A stretch of 20,578 nt of DNA from contig BFEA01000596.1 of the NCBI GenBank assembly GCA_003427395.1, forward strand, positions 808,747 to 829,324, written 5' to 3'. The position numbers were made by a program, and so were the translations under genes. Under the pieces are notes generated by a model. The model did no database searches. It saw only the letters and a program-made list of their open reading frames with translations, and had not been told where the DNA came from. Each line of letters opens with the position of its first letter. Position 1 is the first letter of the stretch. Source of the stretch: Chara braunii. Taxonomy: Eukaryota; Streptophyta; Charophyceae; Charales; Characeae. Shown one piece after another: positions 7,754 to 16,320 of this stretch.

Positions 7754-7803
7754 AATTTCTTGGAGTCTTGCTATTCTCATAGTAGTCGTGGATTTGCTTT
7801 CTG
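7754..7803 (+). other. PLE 3' untranslated stretch
   Basis: Fifty bases separate the RT stop codon from the 3' pseudo-LTR. No hairpin resembling a SECIS element is evident here by eye. Confidence 0.5.
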
Positions 7804-8165
7804 TGAGGACAAGGGTTTACCCTTACGGCGCAAGTGTGATTGTTGGTTGTTTTTTGTGTTGAGTCTGTTTTTTGTCTTTTTGTCTTCTTGACTTTTGTCC
7901 TTTTGTCCTTTTCGGCTTTTCCAGACGATATTGTGGTAGTTGTACTTTCAAGTAGCCAGTAGAACCATTTGGAATCGTCTAGAACTGACTCACGGACGGT
8001 GTCCTAGGAGGATTGAGCTTGTTTCTTCGACTTTGTTTGTTTCCGCGCAGCGGTTTGTGGCGTGGAATTTGACATTTGGCTTTTTGTCTCACTATAATTA
8101 GGAAGTAGACAGCATGATAGGACCTCCTCGTCCGAAAGGACTTTGCCGCGACTATAGCCCGACGT
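7804..8165 (+). repeat. PLE pseudo-LTR, 3' copy
   Basis: It is the direct repeat of 2882-3243 at about 94.5 percent identity with no net length change. Many differences are CpG in the 5' copy against CA or TA here, consistent with deamination of methylated cytosine in this copy. Similarity stops at 8165. It carries the same T-rich tract and GTCC-GAAA-GGAC hairpin (8130-8141). Confidence 0.85.
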
Positions 8166-8950
8166 TGTGACGAACCACTTTCTGTAACGCGCGATTTCCT
8201 GCGCGGCTGCAACGAGGGGTCCTAAGCTGGGAAGATTGGGCCAGTTACGGGAAATTGGGAGCGGTGGAAAATTGCATAAGTACCCTTGCTTTTTCGTCTT
8301 TTTCGTTGCTTCTTGTCAGATGACTGGGTTCGGAGCTGGGTGTGTCCTGGGACGGCCGGTTGATTGATTGGTCGGATGGATGCCTGCCATTGCCTGGCGC
8401 GCCACCATGCGCGAGATTAATAAATGTTGACGTCGTTTCTTTTGATCCGGTTTCGGCCTTTTGGGCGCGGACACCGCACGGAAAATTGCTTCGTTCTTTT
8501 TTAATTTCCTTTTGAATCTTTTCGAATTTTGTCGAGCCTGCCCCCCTGGACTTTCCTTCTGGAATTTGTGCTTTTTGCTTTTTCGCATTAAATAGGAATT
8601 TAGGAATTCAGTAATTAGGACTTTTCCTGCCGCTTGGTGCCTTTTGTCTTCGCGCTTCTTCATGCGGCTGCAACGGTACTCTGATTAGTGGGCGCCCTTA
8701 ATCGTGTGTGTAATTGTAATTTTGGGCGGGCGCCATTATAACTATATCTTTCTTCTTGCACTTCATCTCTCCCGCCCTCCCTCTCTTTCTTTCGCTGAAA
8801 TTTTTGTAAGCTGCGGCTTGCATGCTCGGATCGATGCGTGGAGAAGGGTCACGTCCCCCACGCCGCGGCCGATCATGCCGAACGCAGGCGCTCCCTCTCT
8901 AATCCTCACTCTAAGTCCTGGTAATTCCGTGTTCTTCGCGCATGCATGCA
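8166..8950. other. Non-coding stretch after the PLE
   Basis: T-rich and pyrimidine-biased sequence (for instance 8290-8315 and 8490-8600). Minus-strand Lys-rich reading frames are by-products of T-richness. GCGGCTGCAACG occurs twice (about 8200 and 8663). No gene is recognised; it may be part of an old LTR or element body. Confidence 0.4.
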
Positions 8951-8952
8951 CG

Positions 8953-8960
8953 CTATAAAT
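8953..8960 (+). promoter_or_regulatory. TATA-box-like motif
   Basis: CTATAAAT in a GC-rich surrounding, followed about 30 bases later by a pyrimidine-rich CATCTCTCTTAAC stretch, resembles a plant-type core promoter. It could be the promoter of an LTR upstream of the Ty3-type element, but no matching second LTR was found. Confidence 0.3.
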
Positions 8961-9860
8961 TTCGGCTGCGCGATTAGTCATCTCTCTTAACCCGTTGTTG
9001 GAAGCTCGGGGTTGCNGGATCAGGAAGGGTCGACACACGAGCGAAGTAAGAGGTGAGTAGAGTAGGAGTTGGGCGACCCGACGGGCTGGTCCCNAACGCG
9101 CGGGATTGACGTGGGCCACGACNGACTGTGGGCACGGGNGAATCCNACGGGTGCGGGAGGACTAAGCGGNGTGACAACTTCGTNGGTTGGTGCGTGACNA
9201 CGGACTNTNCGCATCNGAGAGAAAGAGAGAGAAGGNGAGAGTTNAGNTCGATGGACGCGGATTTGTTGTTTCTTTGTCTCTCCCCCCTCGCTATCTTTGT
9301 ACATACATTTTGATTGCGGCTCCGGGCGGTTTTGCCCGTTCTTATTTTCATTTTCGCTNTCTGGAATCTGGGCTTGGGTTTTTGCTCACACTTGTCCTTG
9401 CGATGTCCGTCCTAATTGCATTGTGTGTATGATTGTCGAATGTATGGACGTATGGATGTATGCCTGCTTGTCTATCTTTTTGTTGAGAATCCCTGCCCTT
9501 GCTTTATGCCTGTGTCGAATCTTTGCCCGCACCTGATGCCACTGTAGAGGGGAGAAGAATCTGGCCTTGATAGCGATTTTGTTCTCGTTTTTGCTTGTCT
9601 CACGATGGGATTGTGCTATGATTGCACCCTGCATAACCGAAACTTACAAAGCAATTAGACAACCAGAAGTCAGGCCCTGCGAACGCCGCACGAGAACACG
9701 TGTAAACGCGATCCGAGTCGCGCCCTTACACGCATCCCCGTGCGTCGATTCGTCCACCCAAAAGGATTCGCGGCGGAACCGTCATCCCGTACGAGCACGC
9801 TGAGGCGCAACTACGTCCGCCTGTTCTGCACGTGCTCGTGCGCGGTGACGATAACCCGAC
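8961..9860. other. Non-coding, low-quality stretch with scattered Ns
   Basis: Isolated N bases between 9016 and 9359 point to low-coverage or collapsed-repeat consensus. A GA microsatellite-like patch lies at about 9213-9241 and TATGGA/TATGCC-like steps near 9440-9470. Short ORFs with X residues are not convincing. The GC-rich part after 9660 leads into the weak ORF at 9861. Confidence 0.4.
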
Positions 9861-10373
9861 CGGAGCTATCCCATCGACGATGATGCCATGACGCGATCTT
9901 GGAGCTCAAATTCATCCTACCACCCGGACTCTTTCACCCCTTGGATAAACGAACTCATAAGGCTGCGGTACCCCTCTCACACGGAGAATCGATTATGTCC
10001 GTGGGAATTCCACTGCGCCACCTCTAGCGACCCTCGGTGCTCTGATTTCCCCTCCCCCGACCACACCTACTACTTCACCCACCTGGGATTTGTTGAGATC
10101 ACCACCAGTTTCCCTCCTTTCCGCCTTCTTCTCCCGTATCATCAACTCAGCGTCGTCCCATGGCCGGCCATAGCCCCCTATTGGCCCGGTACGTTTTGCG
10201 TGAATTGCCGACGTAGCGGCGAACAGAGAGCTCCGAAATTCCGAAGGCCCAATCCAGGCGCGCAGCGGCTTGCGCCACGTGGCGGCCCCCGACGGCCCAA
10301 CTTTTCAGGACCGCCTCCACCGCGGAGGGATTTCCCCGTCAACCGTCGCCCACAGTGCCCCGGCCCCATCTGA
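9861..10373 (+). CDS. Hypothetical ORF, unknown function
   Basis: The frame is open after a TAA at about 9858; the first ATG is at 9888 and gives 161 residues ending at TGA 10371-10373. Third positions favour C and T, as in the ORF at 14940-15440, which hints at real coding. The first half is rich in aromatic residues and Pro, then comes a CVNCRR pair, and the C-terminal third is Pro/Arg/Gly-rich and probably disordered. I recognise no domain. It lies just upstream of the assembly gap and the Ty3-type element, so it could be an element-encoded protein, a host fragment or chance. Confidence 0.25.
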   Translation, partial: RSYPIDDDAMTRSWSSNSSYHPDSFTPWINELIRLRYPSHTENRLCPWEFHCATSSDPRCSDFPSPDHTYYFTHLGFVEITTSFPPFRLLLPYHQLSVVPWPAIAPYWPGTFCVNCRRSGEQRAPKFRRPNPGAQRLAPRGGPRRPNFSGPPPPRRDFPVNRRPQCPGPI

Positions 10374-10394
10374 CCTTGAGTCCCTCGCGCACGC

Positions 10395-10528
10395 NNNNNN
10401 NNNNNNNNNNNNNNNNNNNNNNNNNNNNNNNNNNNNNNNNNNNNNNNNNNNNNNNNNNNNNNNNNNNNNNNNNNNNNNNNNNNNNNNNNNNNNNNNNNNN
10501 NNNNNNNNCCCCCCCCCCCCCCCCCCCC
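10395..10528. other. Assembly gap followed by poly(C)
   Basis: There are 114 N (10395-10508), then 20 C (10509-10528), one T and 6 C. The gap probably falls in a repeat or a homopolymer that could not be closed. Any 5' LTR of the downstream element would include this region. Confidence 0.9.
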
Positions 10529-10661
10529 TCCCCCCCTATTCGCCTAATTGCATTCATACCCTCAAGACTCCCCCACTTTCCCAAAAATCCTTGGCACACT
10601 CCTTTTCGCACTTCCAGGCTCATACCCCACTCCGATCAGGAAGTTGCGCTGGGCGTGAGGT

Positions 10662-10675
10662 TGGTATTGGAGCCC
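10662..10675 (+). other. Possible primer-binding site, initiator tRNA-Met
   Basis: TGGTATTGGAGCCC resembles the usual plant Ty3 site TGGTATCAGAGCC with two adjacent mismatches. It lies about 140 bases before the gag ATG, a normal distance. The end of a 5' LTR would then be close to 10660. No LTR pair was found to confirm this. Confidence 0.35.
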
Positions 10676-10815
10676 GACACGTGGCTAGGGTCTTAGGATT
10701 GATAACACATTAATTAGGCGACCTGGCTAACCGTGGGCGACCTCGCCCTCGGAACGCACATAGACACGACCCTATCATCACCCGAAGCAGATCGGCTAAT
10801 TGACGAGCAGCCAAT

Positions 10816-11959
10816 ATGGCTGCCAATGCGCAGAACCCGGTTCCGCAACAAATTGCTAACCCACCAAATCAACCCGCCCCATGTGCACGAACTCCCATGA
10901 CGCCACCTGATCTCTATTTGTTCGATCCCGCACACCATCTCGCAGGAGCATGGCTGGCCACACTTAGAGCCCAACAGTACACTCACAACGAAGCACAGAT
11001 CAACATTCCAGCTCGAATGGGAGGAGACGCTCATCATTGGTTTAGTACCTATGTATGGGTGGATCTCCCGACCTTCGAGTGGGACTTGATGAACCGATTC
11101 GATTATGTTCACCCTGAGCAAGCACTGTACATGATCAAGGACCGAGTGCAAAAACCTTTCGAATCCGTTGCGGAATATTGAAAACCGGTTATACAGAATG
11201 TTCGTAAAAACTGAGCGAGGGGAGCAAGTAGGGAGAGATTTGTTCATTGACGGACTCCGCAGCCGGACAATAAGGGCTAAGTTGCGTAAGCAATTTTCCC
11301 CCATCACTCATACGCTGGAATAGATTATGGTTGCTGCGGAAGAAATGGAAAGGAAGCTCGCGGCGAACTTCCTGGAAGGAGAAGACTACCCTAGAGACGG
11401 AGATTCGACAGAGCTCGCACAAGCGAGAGCGGAGTTGGCTACTTTGCAGAATAAATTTGAAAACATGGGGTTTGTATCAAGACCTGTCACCTATATGGAA
11501 CAGATAGGCCCCAAACGAGTAATCCTAAGCGAAACTCCGAGCATCTCTGCTCCTATGATGCCCCCGCCCGTCAGGGCGCTACCCCCACCACCGGTTGAGG
11601 CTCCTGCGCGAACGAACGAATAGACGACCATTTTCGAACTAACCAAAACCTTGATTAGTGTGATCAAGGAAAGCAAAAAGGAGCAGCGAGAACATAATGC
11701 TCGGCTGGAGGCCATGGTGAGGAACATGCGGCCCATTGCGGTACGCGCCCCTCTGATGCAGCAAGGATTAGCTCCGGCACTTGCGCTCAGAGGAGTCGCA
11801 AATAATCTGAATGTCTGTTATGTCTGTCATCAGCCAGGACATCTAGCCTGCGATTGCCCCCACCGACCCCCACAACAGCGGATCGGGGTCGCACCTATGG
11901 CTGCGGCTCCCATCGCCAACGGACCTGGACGAGTCGGAGCTTTGATGGAAGAAGTATAG
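10816..11959 (+). pseudogene. gag: Ty3-type Gag (capsid and nucleocapsid)
   Basis: Gag forms the particle and packages element RNA. ATG 10816 (context AATATGGC) starts a Pro/Gln-rich N-terminus. The retrotransposon capsid region spans about 10915-11350: hallmarks are AWLATLRAQQY, GGDAHHWF, then after a frameshift GRDLFIDGLR and AAEEMERKL. One extra T at 11178-11179 makes the TGA at 11179 and shifts the frame; capsid similarity continues unbroken in the next frame. TAG codons interrupt at 11321, 11621 and 11957. A helical stretch (11651-11740) precedes the CX2CX4HX4C knuckle CYVCHQPGHLACDC (11816-11857), the RNA-binding nucleocapsid. All three TAG codons could derive from CAG (Gln) by C-to-T change. 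Confidence 0.8.
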
Positions 11960-12274
11960 GGTGGGGGAAGTGCCCTGGCCACCACAGAAGAGGCCGCCGA
12001 GCTAATCCCGCTAGATCAGTACGTATTGCTGGGATATCCTAGGCTTGGAATGATCGGAACCATCAGACCAGCGCCAAAACCGAAAGAGGTGGCGAAGTGG
12101 TGACCGTCTCTAGGAAAAGTGGAGTCGGGAGGACCCACCTTCGTCAATGGAGAGATCGATGTATTAAACATCATACGAGCCTTGGACCATCGGATTCCCC
12201 TTCCGATCGGTCATCTACTCTCGATCTCCGAGCAAGCCAACGAGCGGATGCTACAACAGTGCAAGGCAAACTGA
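11960..12274 (+). pseudogene. Gag-Pol linker with in-frame stops
   Basis: The Gag frame continues through this stretch into the protease with sensible composition, interrupted by TGA at 12101-12103 and 12272-12274. The first follows a TGG codon (KW then stop) and may come from TGG by G-to-A change. The competing ORF at 12097-12405 in another frame is Arg/Ser-rich and looks like a shadow. Confidence 0.5.
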
Positions 12275-14962
12275 AAGCGATTCGGCCTCGCCCGAACACC
12301 AAATGCAAAAGCCAAAGGCCCCGCGCCCGAAGAAAACCCTGCAAGCACTTCGGATCCGATACGGGTAGGTTTAATCCAGAAAGAAGATCATTTCCTACGG
12401 ATTAAACCATGGAAATCTGCAGAGTGCGATATAGAAATTTGGGGAATTCCTTACAACGCAATTATAGACTCGGGAGCAGCTGTGTTGGCTATTTCACTAA
12501 GAGTGGTCGAAAGGGCAGGTAGGAAAAACGACCTGATCATGCTTTCCGAGAAAGATCAGCTCGTTTCGGCTGACGAAGAGAGGATTAAAACCGTGGGAAG
12601 AATGATCAATGTCGCTTTCCGATTGGGTAAAGTGCACGCGCTTGGGGATGTCGTAGTACTAGATGTCAATACGTACGACGTTCTTTTCGGACTTCCCGCT
12701 CTTGTGGCGTTACGAGCAAACCTGGATTTCGAACGACGATTGATCGTCCTCAGAAATACCGGAGGAAAACCCTACGCTGTGCCCATGCGATTGACCCTTC
12801 GCACTACTATTAACGAGGTTCCGCGGGTTTCGCCGATGATGGCAGGGGCTCTCCGCATGATCTCCTGGGATGAATCCGCAGAGGGAAAATCATCAAATGA
12901 TGCGGACAGCAGTGTCGAAGATGATCCCGAGATCTTAAAATTAGCACGACAGCGCGTTCACTACCCGACGCCCAAAACGATAGCGAGAACGATGCAACTG
13001 ACCAGCCGAAAGATTCAAAGAACCAAGGCAATGATCTTGGGTGAGCCCCTCGTGCAGATTTCGAGGATGGTCGATTCTTTGGAACCCCCTCAAACTCTGT
13101 ACGAAGGAATTACCCCTCTCCTCGCCCGGTATAGGGACAAGAAGCATTACTGTGACATTACGGATCTACCCCAGTCCTTGTTAACATCGGCTAAACAAGT
13201 GAGGTTGCTACGCTTGGGGGCGGAAGCAAGCTCTCTGGAACCCCCTGGGCGTTTCGTAGTAGAAATAGACGGATTGGGGATAAAAATCGCAACCAAGGAA
13301 GTGCCATGGCGGGATGTTTGTGACGAGATTACCCCGGAACGACACGTGGCCATCCGAGAAGAAGATGCCCAGATGATGGCCACGGTGTTCTCCTGGCGAT
13401 CGGACCATTCATTCATCTCGGCGCCTCCACCCGATTTGGCAAAACAGGCAAACACGAAACAAATTGACGTTCAGATCTGGGACCAACTTTTCGAACTGCA
13501 CGTCCCCCGGATTGATGATCTGTTGGATGCGATTGGATGCGCTAATTATTTCAGCAAGTTTGATATTTGGCATGGCTTCCATCATATTCTAGTAAGGGAA
13601 GAAGATCGGTCGAAAATGACCTTTGTGTTGTTTGAGGGCACGCGGCAGTGGGTTCGGTGTCCGATGGGGATTTGCAATGCGCCTGCCACGTTTCAGCGAG
13701 CGATGAACATGACGTTCCAGAATTTCGTCAACAAGACACGGCTGACGCAAGGGATGATTAACTTCTGCGTGATCGTGTCCATTGACGATATCCTGGTCTA
13801 TTCGGAAACCTATCACAGGCACGCACAACACATCGAATGGACATTGGGCGCACTGAGGGACGCTGGGTTCAAGATTGCGCTTGAGAAGAGCGAATTTTTC
13901 CTCTCGGAAATTTCGTTCTTGGGCTACGTCGTGACACGTGGAGGATTGCGGCCGGACTCGAGAAAAGTTGTGGCGGTGAAGGAAGCCCCCGTTCCCACAT
14001 CACTAACGTAGGTTCGGGCCTTCTTGGGGCTGGCATCGTACTATCGGCGCTTCATCAAGGGTTTTGCTGCAATTACACGACCACTGACGAGTCTGCTACG
14101 AAAGGACCAGCCTCTCAGCTGGGACGCGGAGTGCCAGCAGGCCTTTGCAACCCTCAAAGACGCTCTGGCGACGACCCCTATTTTGATTCGGCCGGACCCC
14201 TCAAAGCAGTTCATTCTCATCACAGACTGGCAACCGGAAGCTATTTCCGCTATTCTAGCGCAGAAGGGGAACGATGGGCGTGAACACGTCATCGAATATG
14301 CGTCACGCACCGTACCGGACGAACGAAGGAACGACTCCGCACCACAAGGCGAATGTTATGCGGTAGTTTGGGCAATCCAACACTTCCATCCTTATCTCTA
14401 CGGACAGAAGTTTCGCCTTGTGACGGATCACGAACCTCTGCTAGCCTTGAAGAAACTCACCAACTACACGGGCATGATTGGCCGTTGGGCGGTGCGACTG
14501 CAAGAATACGACTTCGATATCGTCCATCGAAAGACAGAACGACACGGCAACGCGGACGGGCTGATACGTCTGCATCGACCTGCCAAGGTACCAGAAGGCG
14601 AGGAAGAAGAAGAGGAGCACCACGAAGAGCCTACCGGATCGGAGTGGGAAGCCGTGCCAGAAGAAGCGCTGCGTACGGGTACAGAAGCAGAGGATCTCGA
14701 GGCGGCCCGCAAAAGAGAAGAGATCGTGGTCGGGAAGGAGTTAGAGCTCGCGAGCGTGGCGAGTTTGCAGATCCCCGACGACCCAAACCGAGATCCAGAG
14801 CCGCCCCGACCTGAAGATGGCGACCTTGCGGCCACGACTCCGACCCCATCATCGCGGCGACGGAGCCGATCCCCCTCCTCCCCAACCCGTCCCCCAGTTC
14901 GCCGACGTACTGATACGGGCGATCGGCCTTCGTCCCCAATCACTCTCTCGCCGTCCCCTTGA
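12275..14962 (+). pseudogene. pol: Ty3-type Pol: protease, reverse transcriptase, RNase H
   Basis: The aspartic protease has IIDSGAA, catalytic Asp at 12467, and the later hydrophobic strand YDVLFGLPALV near 12675-12710. The RT palm has KFDIWHG (Asp 13562), CPMGICNAPATFQ and VSIDDILVY (Asp pair 13784-13789), followed by FLGYVVTRGGLRPD. RT fingers with the usual KKDG and IDYR motifs are not recognisable between 13300 and 13500, so that part is degraded or deleted. TAG 14009-14011 stands where Gln is usual before VRAFLGLASYYRRF. RNase H has TDW (Asp 14225), GECYAVVWA (Glu 14351), VTDHEPL (Asp 14426) and HGNADGL (Asp 14555). An acidic then Pro/Ser/Arg-rich tail ends at TGA 14960-14962. The enzyme cuts Gag-Pol, copies RNA to DNA and removes the RNA strand. 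No integrase follows. Confidence 0.88.
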
Positions 14963-15440
14963 CTACCTCACCCTCCGCCAACTCACCACCCCCATCACAT
15001 TCCCCTCCAATCCGTTTCCCCGCGACACCTTCCGCCACTTCTACGCCGCTCGCCTCGCTATAGTGGTGCATCCCCACCCCTCCATTCGATGCGTCGTCCC
15101 AACCTTCTACCTCCATGTGTTGCTCCTAAGTGCCGCGTGGCGAGGCCACAATATGATCGAGGTTTACTGCGTGATAACGGGGACCATCCCCGCTTGCGAA
15201 GATCGTGATCGTTTCCGCGCGGCACTTTTTCGGACTCTCACCACCCTCTATCCCGATTATCTCGCGTCCCTCCCTCGCACAAGAAACCGCTTCCCCCGCT
15301 TTCATCGCATCGTTCGCTACCAAGAGCTTCCGGAGACTGTAGCCGGGATGAAAAGGCTCCTGCCCCCGTTACCCATAAACCCTCCACCCCGCCATGCTGC
15401 CATGCATCGACTCCCTTTCTCCCTCCCGATTAATTACTGA
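14817..15440 (+). CDS. Unassigned ORF after RNase H
   Basis: An open frame of 207 codons in a different frame from Pol, overlapping its Pro-rich tail. Convincing coding pattern starts near 14940: third positions are mostly C or T through to TGA 15438-15440. The part from about 14945 looks globular, with PLDYLTLRQL, RHFYAARLAIVV, a hydrophobic helix around FYLHVLLLSAAW and DRFRAALFRTL. It lacks the HHCC and DDE signatures of integrase and I know no family for it. It could be the continuation of Pol after a frameshift, a separate element protein or a captured gene fragment. The ATG at 14817 is arbitrary; translation could start later or by frameshift from Pol. Confidence 0.4.
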   Translation: MATLRPRLRPHHRGDGADPPPPQPVPQFADVLIRAIGLRPQSLSRRPLDYLTLRQLTTPITFPSNPFPRDTFRHFYAARLAIVVHPHPSIRCVVPTFYLHVLLLSAAWRGHNMIEVYCVITGTIPACEDRDRFRAALFRTLTTLYPDYLASLPRTRNRFPRFHRIVRYQELPETVAGMKRLLPPLPINPPPRHAAMHRLPFSLPINY

Positions 15441-16320
15441 TGCAACCGGTAATGGACGCGTGTTGCGGCGACTGCACGAGAAAGATCCCGTTGTCAGGCG
15501 GCCACAAGCAGTGCGCCGCCTGAAATCTACGGTTTAGGGACTTAGGCTCAAAGACAAGTCCGTGTAATGACGGTACTCTGGTTTGACCAGGCAGCAAAAA
15601 TTAGGGGTACCCCGAGTATCCCTAAGATTAGATATGACGACCGTTGAGACTAGCTCTCGAAATTGACAAGAAGGGCTACCTCTTCTACCGCGGCGGCGTC
15701 TATCTTAATACCGCCGTCTTTAGCTTGTTTCCGGGACAGCCTCCTGCTGAACAGCAAGATGGAGATTGGCTTAGGTTTGGTTCTTTTACGCTCCACAACT
15801 GGCGCAGAAGTGGGGCCTCGGATATCATCAATTTTGGTATCAAAATTAAAAATGAGAACATGAATTAAAAACTAAAGAAGAAAAGAGAAAAACGGAATAT
15901 CCATTAATTTATTCAAAATCTTTGATATTTGATTTTTAATGGGACCGCCCTCAATTATTGGAATTTCTGACAATAGAGTTAAAAATAAGAAAAAGGGATC
16001 AAAGGCAATAAAAGAAAAAGAAAACAAAGAATTTTCGTTATTTAATTGAATTCCATCGGAATTTATTTTTGACAAGATTGCTTTTATTTTCGTTATTTTC
16101 GATAATGGAACTAAGAAATAAGAAAAATAATTAAAAATAATAAAACGAGAAGAAAACCCACGATTATCTGATAATTAACTAATTTTTACTTAGTTATTCG
16201 CGAGGGGTTTTACTTCCGAATCATTTATTTACCCTGATTCTAACGACTCTCTCAATTTTCCGATAATCGAGATTACTGCTTGACTTGCTAAACTTACCTA
16301 ATTTGCTTAAGCGCCACATT
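15441..16320. other. Non-coding; AT-rich from 15840
   Basis: 15604-15613 is the palindrome GGGGTACCCC. A short ORF at 15644-15868 has no recognisable feature. From about 15840 to 16260 the sequence becomes strongly A/T-rich with many AAAAATAA-like words, unlike the GC-rich Ty3 element. No LTR matching the upstream side was found. Confidence 0.4.
15495..15522 (+). terminator. Strong hairpin downstream of the last Ty3 ORF
   Basis: CAGGCGGC pairs with GCCGCCTG, and CAC pairs with GTG inside, with a 1-base bulge and a small loop. It lies 55 bases after the stop at 15440. A role in RNA 3' processing or packaging is possible, but the type assignment is only positional. Confidence 0.3.

Larger units (their letters stand above)
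2882..8165 (+). mobile_element. Penelope-like element, N-terminal GIY-YIG type (Chlamys-like)
   Basis: A retroelement of about 5.3 kb lies between two direct 362-bp repeats (2882-3243 and 7804-8165). Internal order is leader, zinc-knuckle/coiled-coil/SAP region, GIY-YIG endonuclease, CxC motif, RT. GIY-YIG plus RT in one ORF identifies a Penelope-like element. An endonuclease in front of the RT, a CxC linker (CTC, 6095-6103) and pseudo-LTRs match the permuted Naiad/Chlamys clade, of which Chlamys is the green-lineage branch. There is no integrase, aspartic protease or RNase H. Several stops and frameshifts make this copy defective unless the TGA codons are recoded. Terminal target duplications were not found. 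Confidence 0.88.
10662..15440 (+). mobile_element. Degenerate Ty3/gypsy-type LTR retrotransposon, internal region
   Basis: Gag, CCHC knuckle, aspartic protease, RT and RNase H occur in Ty3 order on the plus strand, and RT and RNase H sequences are clearly Ty3-like. Apart from a 1-base shift at 11178-11179, Gag and Pol share one frame. In-frame stops are TAG (11321, 11621, 11957, 14009) and TGA (12101, 12272). No integrase follows RNase H; an unassigned ORF in another frame does. LTRs were not identified, so the element limits are approximate. Confidence 0.85.

Noticed and set aside
8114-8152. SECIS-like arrangement ATGA ... GAAA ... CGAC in the 3' pseudo-LTR
   Set aside because: The helix between the ATGA and GA parts does not pair by eye beyond the local GTCC/GGAC hairpin. 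Not enough to call; a SECIS search would decide.
8316-8663. 115-residue Lys-rich minus-strand ORF
   Set aside because: Composition follows the T-rich plus strand; no domain or conserved pattern.
10714-11307. 197-residue minus-strand ORF
   Set aside because: Lies opposite Gag, whose capsid motifs are recognisable on the plus strand.
14353-14943. Plus- and minus-strand Arg/Ser-rich ORFs over RNase H
   Set aside because: Shadows of the RNase H frame, which has all catalytic residues.
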